Shown here one piece after another: positions 6,514 through 13,642 of a stretch of DNA of 20,703 bases (positions within the stretch are counted from its first letter, which is position 1; every line of letters begins with the position of its first letter). The DNA comes from Bacteroidales bacterium (GTDB lineage Bacteria; Bacteroidota; Bacteroidia; Bacteroidales; Tenuifilaceae). Made by a program: the position numbers and the translations under genes. A model generated the notes under the pieces. The model was not told where the DNA came from. It was given only the letters and a program-made list of their open reading frames with translations, and searched no databases. The stretch spans positions 5,176 to 25,878 of the forward strand of contig DQHR01000102.1 in NCBI GenBank assembly GCA_003531155.1. The letters are read 5' to 3'.

Positions 6514-6693
6514 ATTTGAGTTAACTCAGAATGCAATTGTAACAAATTGATTGTTAATGCTGTATTGGTTTTTTCTATTAAATTGAGACCTTTGCCAGTT
6601 AAAACCATCGCTAGCTCGGAATTAACTTAGTAAATTCCCTTTAATCTGTGCATTCTGTGAGGTTTTGTATTAAATATAATTCTCCCCCCTGTC

Positions 6694-6715
6694 TTCCCCC
6701 TTAAAAAAGGGGGAA
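6694..6715. repeat. Perfect hairpin TTCCCCCTT-AAAA-AAGGGGGAA
   Basis: Nine base pairs with a four-base loop, embedded in a C-run-rich stretch (CTCCCCCCTG at 6682-6691). Similar CCCCCTT..AAGGGGG dyads are, as I recall, common intergenic repeats in Bacteroidota. It could act as a transcription end on either strand, but no long T-run follows. Confidence 0.5.
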
Positions 6716-6834
6716 ATCCAAGAAAGCGACAAGTGGCATGAATATGATTGTTTTCGAATAGTCAAACAGCCACTCACTTCACATCAAAACATCTAAGCCA
6801 ATTAAACCTTTCCTGTCTTTCGGTGTTCTTTTAA

Positions 6835-6846
6835 ATGATTAATCAT
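6835..6846. promoter_or_regulatory. 12-bp palindrome ATGATTAATCAT before the hemerythrin gene
   Basis: A perfect palindrome ending four bases before the ATG at 6851. It could be an operator for the di-iron protein gene. It is not a classical FNR box, since the half-sites TGAT and ATCA are two rather than four bases apart. A chance palindrome in A+T-rich DNA is possible. Confidence 0.25.
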
Positions 6847-6850
6847 AGTT

Positions 6851-7570
6851 ATGTACAAAACCCAACGAACATACGTTAAGCCCGAGATGAAAATGGCTGG
6901 GCTCATATTCGAGAACCCAACGCTGCTACTTATGATGGAGCATTTTGATTTGGGAATCTCAGCCATTCAGGATAAATCCATTGAGCAGATTTGTAACGAT
7001 AACGCAATTAACCTTCAGGTTTTTACATCATTTGCTAACCTTTACAACGGCTTTATTCCAACAGACGGTGAATTTAGTTCAAACGATGAGTTTGTAACAA
7101 TAATAAAATTTCTTAGTAGGAGTCATCAATACTATAAAAACGAAAAATACCCTGAGATACGAGGCTATATCAGTCAGCTATACGCAAACAACGAGGCAGA
7201 GATAATCAGGCTAATCGAGAAGTTTTTTGATGAGTATTTTGCCGAGGTAACAGAGCATCTTGGTTACGAGGATTCTGTTGCTTTCCCTTATTTCAACTCT
7301 TTAATCGAAAGCAGCAAGTTTAATCAGGTTAACAACCCTTTTTCGGCCAACGATTATAGGGATCATCACACCGATATTGAGTCGAAGTTGTTTGAGCTGA
7401 AGAGCCTATTCATACAACACCTATCGCTTAAAGGCGATAGAGCTATTCACCGCAAGTTGTTATACAGTCTATTTGAGCTCGAGAACGATTTGAATATCCA
7501 TTCGCTGATTGAAGAAACCATTCTTGTGCCTTTGGTACGCCAAATAGAAAGGAGCAGAGGCGTTGTCTAG
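6851..7570 (+). CDS. Hemerythrin-like di-iron protein (RIC/YtfE-type)
   Basis: A 239-residue cytosolic protein. Residues about 20-60 resemble the short N-terminal region of RIC/ScdA proteins (ENPTLLLMMEHFDLGI ... KSIEQICNDNAINL) but without the usual cysteines. Residues 85-230 form a four-helix hemerythrin bundle: H92 in SRSHQYY, H136-x3-E140 in EHLGYEDSVAFPYF, H172/H173 in YRDHHTDIE and H217-x3-E221 in IHSLIEETILVPLV. The two HxxxE motifs are the hallmark of the di-iron site. Such proteins bind O2, NO or iron and, in the RIC group, help repair stress-damaged iron centres; which applies here is not shown. The gene overlaps by 8 bp the regulator gene after it, so the pair is translationally coupled. 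A 12-bp palindrome sits just before the ATG. Confidence 0.85.
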   Translation: MYKTQRTYVKPEMKMAGLIFENPTLLLMMEHFDLGISAIQDKSIEQICNDNAINLQVFTSFANLYNGFIPTDGEFSSNDEFVTIIKFLSRSHQYYKNEKYPEIRGYISQLYANNEAEIIRLIEKFFDEYFAEVTEHLGYEDSVAFPYFNSLIESSKFNQVNNPFSANDYRDHHTDIESKLFELKSLFIQHLSLKGDRAIHRKLLYSLFELENDLNIHSLIEETILVPLVRQIERSRGVV

Positions 7571-8165
7571 TCACAGCACAAATATTGCTATTGTTGAGTC
7601 GTCCCAAATCGTTTACGAAGGGTTGATTAACATTCTTGTTAAATCGCATCAGCACTATCAGTTTTATAGGTTTGATAGTATTGAGGAGATTAACACAACC
7701 CGTCTCGATTGTAAAATTGATGTTATTATTATAAACCCATCGCTTATTCAGTTTAACTCGCGGGATTGCAACACGCTAAAGCGTATCAACCCATCGGTTC
7801 ATTGGGTTGCGCTGGTTTATTCTTTCTACGGAAAGGATATTCTGGCACAATTCGATGCTATAATTCAGATATCAGACAGCGCGGAGTATATCAAGCAGAC
7901 ATTGTCAAACCTAATCAGCTCAACGGCTGCCGAAATTGACTCGGTTCAAAAGGAGCCACTAAGCGAAAGGGAGATTGATGTGCTTGTACAGCTGGTTCAT
8001 GGATTATCCAATAAGGAGATTGCCGATAAACTGAATATCAGCATTCATACAGTAATGAGCCATCGTAAGAATATCACCCAAAAAACAGGTATCAAAAGCC
8101 AATCGGGGCTAACAATCTATGCCATCTCCAACAAGATAATATCGTTGGATAGCCTTGCATTGTAA
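7563..8165 (+). CDS. LuxR/NarL-type regulator with degenerate receiver
   Basis: A 200-residue protein. The start is TTG at 7563: a good ribosome site AAAGGAG (7549-7555) stands before it, there is no ATG before the C-terminal HTH, and the start overlaps the end of the hemerythrin gene. Residues 7-120 keep the beta/alpha outline of a receiver domain, but the acidic pocket reads IVESS instead of VDD and the phosphorylation position is N58 in DVIIINPSLIQ instead of Asp. It is thus unlikely to be switched by phosphorylation. Residues 134-195 are a LuxR-type HTH: LSEREIDVLVQLVHGLSNKE with IADKLNISIHTVMSHRKNI. I infer that the signal comes from the neighbouring di-iron protein or from protein contact. 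Likely targets are the hemerythrin gene itself or the iron operon 310 bp downstream; neither is shown by the sequence. Confidence 0.85.
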   Translation: MSSHSTNIAIVESSQIVYEGLINILVKSHQHYQFYRFDSIEEINTTRLDCKIDVIIINPSLIQFNSRDCNTLKRINPSVHWVALVYSFYGKDILAQFDAIIQISDSAEYIKQTLSNLISSTAAEIDSVQKEPLSEREIDVLVQLVHGLSNKEIADKLNISIHTVMSHRKNITQKTGIKSQSGLTIYAISNKIISLDSLAL

Positions 8166-8189
8166 GGGAATAACCTTATCCTTACTTTT
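8162..8189 (+). terminator. Possible weak terminator after the LuxR-type gene
   Basis: GTAAGG (8162-8167) pairs with CCTTAC (8180-8185), followed by TTTT. The hairpin begins inside the stop codon. Short stem and short T-run; alternative pairing with ACCTTA exists. Confidence 0.35.
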
Positions 8190-8254
8190 CTAAAGCATTT
8201 ATTCAAATACTTATTATGCTCTGTGTTTTTGGAATTAATATCATCTTTAAGTAA

Positions 8255-8323
8255 TGTCATCCTGAGCGGAGCGAAGGATCTAATTCCTTGTTAAGTAGGT
8301 GCTTCACTACGCTCAGCATGACA
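8255..8323. repeat. GTCATCCTGAGCG-type dyad repeat
   Basis: TGTCATCCTGAGCG (8255-8268) pairs with CGCTCAGCATGACA (8310-8323), 13 of 14 positions, around an inner GGAGCGAAGGATC and CTTCACTACG. I recognise this as a widespread intergenic repeat in Bacteroidota and other environmental bacteria, REP- or MITE-like. Its function is not established. No transposase or terminal duplications are visible. Confidence 0.75.
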
Positions 8324-8417
8324 GCAAAGACTAATAGAACATAAGCGAATGCTTGATTCACTCACTCTATCCCTACAAACAGTGATACCCCAACATCAAA
8401 TTCACTCATTTTAGGGA

Positions 8418-8448
8418 TTGTCGTTTTTTTCTTTCTCGCGCACCTTTG
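8418..8448 (+). promoter_or_regulatory. Candidate promoter of the porin-feoAB operon
   Basis: TTG (8418-8420), a 20-base pyrimidine-rich spacer, then CACCTTTG (8441-8448), close to the Bacteroidota -33 (TTTG) and -7 (TAnnTTTG) elements. It lies 30 bp before the ATG at 8478. The -7 box has C instead of T at its first position. Confidence 0.5.
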
Positions 8449-8477
8449 TATCGTTAAAACTTTAAAAGATTCGAGAG

Positions 8478-9635
8478 ATGAAAAAAATAGTTCTACTTCA
8501 CCTATTCGTTGCAACATTTGCCTTTGCTAAAGCACAGGATATTATTGATAAACCATTAATTGATACAACCAAGGCACTCAGTATTGAAGCATCCTATTTA
8601 GGCGATTTGTGTAGTAACGCAAAGGGTGGCATTAAAACGGGAGTTGGTTACCTTGGAATGGCAAACCTACGGATTGGTTTCAGCACCGAGTCGGCAAAAC
8701 TTTGGAAAGGTGGAAACTTCTTTATCAACGGAGCAGCAACTCATGGCGATACGCCATCATCAAAATCTATAGGCGATTTTCAGGTTGCATCTAATATCGA
8801 GGCGGGGAACCATATCTACCTGCATGAGTTTTGGTATAAGCAAACCTTTTCGAGGTTTGAATTTACGGTAGGATTACAAGATTTGAACATTGATTATATC
8901 GCAAGCGAGAATGGTGGGCTATTCCTAAATAGCTCGTTTGGAATACCAGCGCTTATTTCATCAAATATACCTGTTCCAATCTTTCCGTTAACAAATCTAG
9001 GGATATCAACCAAAGTGAACGTTAGCGATGCATTCGCATTTCAAGCAGCCCTTTTCGATGGTTGTCCAACCGATTTTACAAATAATACCTATAATACCAA
9101 TTGGGATGTAAGCAGCAAGGATGGTGCTTTTGTAATATCAGAATTACAGTTTACAAGTAGTTTTAAGAAGCTTGCGGGAACATACAAAGCAGGTTATTAC
9201 TACCACACTGGTCATGTTCAGCAATTAGAAGATGGTTCGGAACAGGAGGTTTTTGAGCAGAACTATGGACTTTATGCCATTGCCGACCAGCAGATTTGGC
9301 AAAGTGGTAGTGAAAAAAAATCGATGAGCCTTTTTGGACAGTTTGCTCTAAGTCCAAAGCATATTAACAATTTGCACTACTATTTTGGCGGTGGGCTAAG
9401 TTTTACTGGGCTAATCAACAGAATTGATAATACAATTGGATTGGCCATTGCCCATTCAAGATTTCATACTCCTACAGTACTTAATGAAACTGCCATAGAA
9501 CTATTTTATAAGATACAAATTACCCAAAACATCTCTATACAGCCCGATTTTCAGTACATCATTAACCCAATGGGATATGAGCAAAAGCTCGATAACGCTT
9601 TAGTTGCAATAATGCGCTTGGGTTTAAACTTCTAA
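8478..9635 (+). CDS. OprB-like carbohydrate porin / outer membrane channel
   Basis: A 385-residue outer membrane protein. A signal peptide MKKIVLLHLFVATFAFAKAQ (cleavage near residue 20) precedes a beta-barrel made of alternating amphipathic strands; the chain ends in ...VAIMRLGLNF, a terminal Phe as required for barrel assembly. The pattern (ANLRIGFSTESAKLWKGGNFFINGAATHG, split over residues 62-90; later YLHEFWYKQTF and FTVGLQDLNIDY) matches the OprB family. In Pseudomonas OprB carries sugars. Here it stands 10 bp before a FeoA-FeoB fusion and very likely shares its message, so I infer that it lets ferrous iron or a small iron complex through the outer membrane. The link to iron is from context only. 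Confidence 0.8.
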   Translation: MKKIVLLHLFVATFAFAKAQDIIDKPLIDTTKALSIEASYLGDLCSNAKGGIKTGVGYLGMANLRIGFSTESAKLWKGGNFFINGAATHGDTPSSKSIGDFQVASNIEAGNHIYLHEFWYKQTFSRFEFTVGLQDLNIDYIASENGGLFLNSSFGIPALISSNIPVPIFPLTNLGISTKVNVSDAFAFQAALFDGCPTDFTNNTYNTNWDVSSKDGAFVISELQFTSSFKKLAGTYKAGYYYHTGHVQQLEDGSEQEVFEQNYGLYAIADQQIWQSGSEKKSMSLFGQFALSPKHINNLHYYFGGGLSFTGLINRIDNTIGLAIAHSRFHTPTVLNETAIELFYKIQITQNISIQPDFQYIINPMGYEQKLDNALVAIMRLGLNF

Positions 9636-9645
9636 AATAAATACA

Positions 9646-12138
9646 ATGCAATTAGTCGATATACAAACATTAAGGCTTTCGGAGTTAACCAACGGCACTT
9701 CGGCAATAATTACGAAAGTAAAAGGACATGGGGCTTTCCGCAAGCGGATAACTGAAATGGGCTTTGTTTCGGGTACAAAAGTAACCGTGATAAAGAAGGC
9801 TCCTTTACAAGATCCTGTTGAGTACGAGTTGATGGGTTACCGAGTATCGCTTCGTTTGAGCGAGGCTCAAATGATTGAAACTATTGATGAGTCGGAAGCC
9901 TTAGAGTTTACCGATAGACCATTTAATGGTACTTTGGAGTTCGACCCAATTGCTAAAACGGCAAAGGAGAAGAGCAAAACAATCAATATTGCGCTGGTTG
10001 GAAACCCCAATAGCGGAAAAACTACACTGTTTAACTATGCAACCGGAAAGCACGAACGGGTTGGGAACTATGGTGGTGTAACGGTTGAACTGAATACTGC
10101 GCATCTATCAAAAAATGGGTACTCATTCAATGTAACCGATTTGCCCGGAACGTACTCCATTTCAGAATATTCGCCTGAGGAGCTATTCGTTCGTAAGCAT
10201 CTGGTTAACGATATGCCCGATGTGGTTGTTAACGTTGTTGATGCCTCGAACCTTGAGCGAAACCTTTACTTAACAACTCAGCTCATCGATATGAATATCA
10301 AGGTAGTTATTGCTTTGAATATGTTCGATGAGCTGGAGAAATCGGGCGATGAGTTCGATTACACCATGCTTGGCAAGATGATTGGAATTCCAATTATTCC
10401 AACCAGCGCAGCAAAGGGCAAAGGGATTGATAAACTGCTCGAGAAGATAATTGAGGTTTACGAGGAGAAAGAGCAAACCCTAAGGCATATCCACGTTAGC
10501 TATGGCGAACCCATAAACAGTGCGCTTGAGCGCATTAAAGTTGAGGTTAAAAAGAACCCCATTTTAACCGATAAGTACCACTCGCAGTATGCAGCCATAA
10601 AACTACTCGAGAAGGATAAGGCCTTTATCGATGAGGTTAAGAAGATGCCAAATAGGGTTGCAATTCTTGAGGTTGCTCATAAAGAGAGGAGTAGACTGGA
10701 ACTTGAATTCGACGAAAAAACCGAAACCATTATTGCTGATGCCAAGTACGGCTTTATCAAAGGGGCATTAAAGGAGACCTATAAACCATCCGATAAAAGT
10801 AAAAGGGCTGCAAAGCTCGATATCGATTACTATTTAACCCATAAATGGTTTGGATTTCCCATCTTCTTTTTGATGATGTGGGCCACATTTCAGCTAACAT
10901 TTTCGTTGGGTAGCTACCCTATGGACTGGATTGATGCTGGTGTTGGGTATCTAAGCGATTTCATTAAAACCGCTTTACCTGAAGGTGCTCTAAACGATTT
11001 ACTTGTGGATGGCATAATTGGCGGTGTTGGTGGTGTGATTGTGTTCTTACCAAACATTATCATTCTGTTCTTTTGCATCTCGTTGATGGAGGATACAGGT
11101 TACATGGCACGCGCAGCGTTTATCATGGATAAGTTAATGCATAAAATTGGTTTGCACGGCAAATCGTTTATCCCGCTTTTGATGGGCTTTGGGTGTAATG
11201 TTCCAGCCATTATGGCAACTCGAACCCTCGAAAACCGAAAGGATCGCATACTTACGATGCTTATAATTCCATTTATGAGCTGTAGCGCTCGTTTGCCAGT
11301 TTACGTTCTGCTAATTTCGGCATTCTTCCCCGCAAAACAAGGGCTAGTACTGCTATCGATATACATTGCGGGTATAGTTTTATCCATATTAATGGCGTTG
11401 GTATTTAAAAGGATATTCTTTAAGAAAAAGGATATTCCTTTCGTGATGGAACTCCCTCCATATCGTATTCCTACCATTAAAAGCACATCAAACCACATGT
11501 GGAATAAGAGCGTGCAGTATCTCACAAAGATGGGAACCATTATTCTTGGTGCTTCAATATTGATATGGGCTATGGGTTATTTTCCAAGGGAAGTTAACTA
11601 CTCAGTAAACTACGATCAGCAGATCGAAACTGTAACAAGCAATACCTCACTTTCCGAAGAGGCAAAACAGGAGCAGGTAAACCTTTTGTTGGTTGAGAAG
11701 GAATCGGAACGTCTCGAGAAATCTTACATTGGGCAAATGGGACATTTTATTGAACCAGTTATTTCTCCCTTAGGATTTGATTGGAAGATAGGAGTGAGCA
11801 TCATTACTGGCCTAGCTGCAAAAGAGATTGTTGTTGGCTCAATGGGCGTGCTTTACCAATCCGATTTAGAAGCCGATGAAACATCGGTTGGACTACAAAC
11901 TAAGCTGCAGCAGCAAGAGTTTAAAAGTGGTCCAAAGAAAGGGGAGAAGGTGTTTACTCCATTGGTTGCTCTAACTCTGATGCTGTTTGTGCTTATCTAT
12001 TTCCCTTGTGTTGCCGTAATTGCTGCTATCAAAAGAGAGGCAAATGCTAAGTGGGCAGTATTTACAATGGTTTACACCACTGCTCTTGCCTGGTTGGTTG
12101 CCTTTGGGGTTTATCAGATAGGAAGTTTAATAATTTAA
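9646..12138 (+). CDS. feoB: FeoA-FeoB fusion, ferrous iron transporter
   Basis: An 830-residue inner membrane protein that imports Fe2+. Residues about 8-82 are a FeoA-type SH3-like domain (ITKVKGHGAFRKRITEMGFV). Residues 113-275 are the G domain: G1 GNPNSGKT (119-126), G2 T146 in GGVTVE, G3 DLPG (165-168), G4 NMFD (225-228) and G5 SAAKGKG (254-260). A helical guanine-dissociation-inhibitor-like spacer follows, then from about residue 400 the membrane part. It contains both gate segments with conserved cysteines, GFGCNVPAIMATRTLENR (about 515-530) and MSCSARLPVYVLL (about 543-555). FeoA-FeoB fusions are typical of Bacteroidota. It starts 10 bp after the porin gene, and a Cys-rich small membrane peptide follows after 12 bp, so the three form an operon. 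Length is normal for the fusion. Confidence 0.95.
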   Translation: MQLVDIQTLRLSELTNGTSAIITKVKGHGAFRKRITEMGFVSGTKVTVIKKAPLQDPVEYELMGYRVSLRLSEAQMIETIDESEALEFTDRPFNGTLEFDPIAKTAKEKSKTINIALVGNPNSGKTTLFNYATGKHERVGNYGGVTVELNTAHLSKNGYSFNVTDLPGTYSISEYSPEELFVRKHLVNDMPDVVVNVVDASNLERNLYLTTQLIDMNIKVVIALNMFDELEKSGDEFDYTMLGKMIGIPIIPTSAAKGKGIDKLLEKIIEVYEEKEQTLRHIHVSYGEPINSALERIKVEVKKNPILTDKYHSQYAAIKLLEKDKAFIDEVKKMPNRVAILEVAHKERSRLELEFDEKTETIIADAKYGFIKGALKETYKPSDKSKRAAKLDIDYYLTHKWFGFPIFFLMMWATFQLTFSLGSYPMDWIDAGVGYLSDFIKTALPEGALNDLLVDGIIGGVGGVIVFLPNIIILFFCISLMEDTGYMARAAFIMDKLMHKIGLHGKSFIPLLMGFGCNVPAIMATRTLENRKDRILTMLIIPFMSCSARLPVYVLLISAFFPAKQGLVLLSIYIAGIVLSILMALVFKRIFFKKKDIPFVMELPPYRIPTIKSTSNHMWNKSVQYLTKMGTIILGASILIWAMGYFPREVNYSVNYDQQIETVTSNTSLSEEAKQEQVNLLLVEKESERLEKSYIGQMGHFIEPVISPLGFDWKIGVSIITGLAAKEIVVGSMGVLYQSDLEADETSVGLQTKLQQQEFKSGPKKGEKVFTPLVALTLMLFVLIYFPCVAVIAAIKREANAKWAVFTMVYTTALAWLVAFGVYQIGSLII

Positions 12139-12150
12139 TTTTATAATGTT

Positions 12151-12282
12151 ATGATCCAGAACATAATAGTTTTTATAATAGTTGCTTTAACGTTGATTTA
12201 TGTGGGTTATTCGGTTTTCAAATCCTTAAAACCAAAGAAGAGTAAACATGCGTGTGGTGGCTGTTCGGGTTGTGGAGTTTAG
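12151..12282 (+). CDS. FeoB-associated Cys-rich membrane protein
   Basis: A 43-residue peptide: one membrane helix (IIVFIIVALTLIYVGYSVF, residues 5-23), a basic stretch SLKPKKSKHA, then a Cys-rich tail CGGCSGCGV (35-43) with three cysteines in C-x2-C-x2-C spacing. This matches the FeoB-associated Cys-rich membrane protein family, the usual small third partner of feo operons in Bacteroidota and some Firmicutes. The tail probably binds Fe2+ or helps assemble FeoB on the cytosolic side; this is inference. It begins 12 bp after the feoB stop. Confidence 0.85.
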   Translation: MIQNIIVFIIVALTLIYVGYSVFKSLKPKKSKHACGGCSGCGV

Positions 12283-12313
12283 AAATAGGCTTAAAGTGTT
12301 TTTCATTAGAAAG

Positions 12314-12332
12314 AATAGTAAGTTTTACTATT
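12314..12332. terminator. A+T-rich hairpin after the feo operon
   Basis: AATAGTAA (12314-12321) and TTACTATT (12325-12332) pair perfectly around GTT. The stem is A+T-rich and no strong T-run follows, so termination is only possible, not certain. Confidence 0.3.
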
Positions 12333-12348
12333 ATAACTAGTTAGTTTC

Positions 12349-12424
12349 ACGCAAAGCACGCTAAGACAAAGCGCAAAGCGTCTAATCTTTGTGTTCTTTG
12401 CGAAAACCTTCGCGACCTTTGCGT
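12349..12424. repeat. CGCAAAG-rich intergenic repeat
   Basis: Outer arms ACGCAAAG (12349-12356) and CTTTGCGT (12417-12424) pair perfectly. Inside lie further copies: GCGCAAAGCG (12371-12380), CTTTGTG, CTTTGCGAAAACC and CGCGACCTTTGCG. Elements of this CGCAAAGxxCGC type are, as I recall, scattered in intergenic DNA of many Bacteroidota. No coding potential seen. Confidence 0.65.
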
Positions 12425-12471
12425 CAACTTTTCAATGCTCAACGAAGTAAAATCTTTTTAAGCACTCGCTC

Positions 12472-12502
12472 TTTTGAGCATTACGTCTTTTTGCTATCTT
12501 CG
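12472..12502 (+). promoter_or_regulatory. Candidate promoter of the glycosyltransferase gene
   Basis: TTTTG (12472-12476), an 18-base spacer, then TATCTTCG (12495-12502), one base off the TAnnTTTG consensus. It ends 41 bp before the ATG at 12544. Confidence 0.4.
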
Positions 12503-12543
12503 AAAGTTGTAAATGAAGATGTTTTTCAAAGAAATAGTCGTTA

Positions 12544-13599
12544 ATGCTAGGTTTTTATATCGTTTTACCTTTTTTGTTTTTTGCGCTGTACCGATCATTT
12601 GTGGTGCTTTATAACTATTTTAAGCGACCATTCTTGCCTGAGGGTATACCAACCGAAGGAACATTTGTTTCGGTGCTAGTGTACGCTCAAAATGCCGAAA
12701 AAGTGATAGGTAATTTACTTGTTGGTTTAAGCAAACAAACTCATCCCGATTTTGAAGTTTTAATCTTTAATGACCAATCAACTGATAAAACGGTTGATGT
12801 TATTAGCCAATTTGCTGCCGGCGATAAGCGATTCAGATTGTTTAACGGGAACGATATTAATAACGGATGGAATCGTAAGTACTATGCTTTCGAAAAGTTA
12901 TCTCAAATTACTAAAGGACAGTATATTATATTTATCGACTCAAATCTGATTGTTGATGGTCAGTTGGTTGCGAATGCTATCGCGAATATGCAGCACAAAA
13001 GCCTTTCGCTGCTAACCATATACCCAAAACCTTATGCACAGGGATTTTGGAATCGACTCCAAATTACAACCATAAACTGGGTGTGGCTTTCACAAGCATC
13101 AATTGTTAAATACTTGACTCAACGGGGCAGGGAAGGGGTTATCACAAAAAATCCGATGATTATTGCTGAGGCATCATCATATAAAGCCAATAAGTGGTTT
13201 GAGAAATTTAAAGATACCGAATATCCAGAGGTGGAGATATCGAACCAAAAAAGTTGCGAAATACTACTTGGCGATGATAGTTTGACTTTTGATGTAAGTG
13301 AAGTGTATTCTAGCACATCTCAATATCTTGAGCACTTTATTGAGAAATCATTTAAGAATAGGAATAGCCTAATTGCATATTCTGTTGCAGTTAGTTTAGG
13401 GTTAATCCTTGCAATATTTCTACTACCATTCCCATTGGTTTTCCTATATCTTTTGGCTTTGATTTACTCGCAAATGTTAGTTGCAATGCTATTACAGCAA
13501 TCAATAGTAGTAAACCTTTTGACTATGCCATTTCAATATTTCCTTTTGGTAAAGGGGTTGATTAATGCAATAAAAAAGAGCGGAAAATCCGCCCTTTAG
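12544..13599 (+). CDS. Membrane-anchored family 2 glycosyltransferase
   Basis: A 351-residue protein. Residues 1-20 are a hydrophobic anchor (FYIVLPFLFFALY). Residues about 41-230 are a GT2 GT-A domain: SVLVYAQNAEKVIGNLL, the sugar-nucleotide loop FNDQSTDKT (75-83), NNGWNRKYYAF (106-116; compare the GW.GK..A motif of carotenoid and polyprenyl GT2 enzymes), and FIDSNLIV in place of the usual DxD, so the metal site reads D-S-N. Two or three helices close the C-terminus (about 275-345). The layout resembles CrtQ-like or dolichol/polyprenol-type transferases, but the acceptor cannot be told. It stands alone on the plus strand between the feo operon and a convergent metal operon. The stop codon lies just beyond the terminator dyad. 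Confidence 0.75.
   Translation: MLGFYIVLPFLFFALYRSFVVLYNYFKRPFLPEGIPTEGTFVSVLVYAQNAEKVIGNLLVGLSKQTHPDFEVLIFNDQSTDKTVDVISQFAAGDKRFRLFNGNDINNGWNRKYYAFEKLSQITKGQYIIFIDSNLIVDGQLVANAIANMQHKSLSLLTIYPKPYAQGFWNRLQITTINWVWLSQASIVKYLTQRGREGVITKNPMIIAEASSYKANKWFEKFKDTEYPEVEISNQKSCEILLGDDSLTFDVSEVYSSTSQYLEHFIEKSFKNRNSLIAYSVAVSLGLILAIFLLPFPLVFLYLLALIYSQMLVAMLLQQSIVVNLLTMPFQYFLLVKGLINAIKKSGKSAL
13575..13597. terminator. Terminator between convergent operons
   Basis: AAAGAGCGGA (13575-13584), loop AAA, TCCGCCCTTT (13588-13597): nine of ten pairs. Read on the minus strand it is followed by TTTTTTA, so it is a good rho-independent terminator for the metal operon. For the plus strand the tail TTTAGTTATTT is weaker, and the hairpin overlaps the last codons of the glycosyltransferase gene. 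Confidence 0.7.
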
Positions 13600-13605
13600 T
13601 TATTT

Positions 13606-13635
13606 CAAATACAAATAGCCAAATAGTCAAACAGC
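13606..13635. repeat. Short tandem octamer repeat CAAATAGY
   Basis: CAAATA, CAAATAGC, CAAATAGT, CAAACAGC follow each other without gaps. The last two units recur as CGAATAGT CAAACAGC at 6755-6770; the two places share the 16 bases AATAGTCAAACAGCCA. Such degenerate octamers look like a small interspersed tandem family; no function seen. Confidence 0.5.
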
Positions 13636-13642
13636 CATTGGT

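Larger units (their letters stand above)
6514..6850. other. Gene-free gap at the end of the cassette array
   Basis: No gene found in these 337 bp. It contains: a long imperfect dyad, CTCAGAATGCA (6525-6535) pairing with TGCATTCTGTGAG (6649-6661) with a two-base bulge, which could be a worn attC of the last cassette although no convincing R'' and R' flank it; a perfect 9-bp hairpin at 6694-6715; the octamer motif CGAATAGT CAAACAGC at 6755-6770; and a 12-bp palindrome at 6835-6846. The base composition shifts here from cassette-like to host-like. Confidence 0.6.
8166..8477. other. Intergenic gap with repeat and promoter
   Basis: No gene found in these 312 bp. The stretch holds the weak terminator at its left, the GTCATCCTGAGCG dyad repeat (8255-8323) and the candidate promoter for the iron operon (8418-8448). 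Confidence 0.6.

Noticed and set aside
8255..8323. CRISPR or IS terminal repeats in the gaps
   Set aside because: No regularly spaced identical repeats and no transposase or cas gene anywhere in the window; the element is a single dyad.
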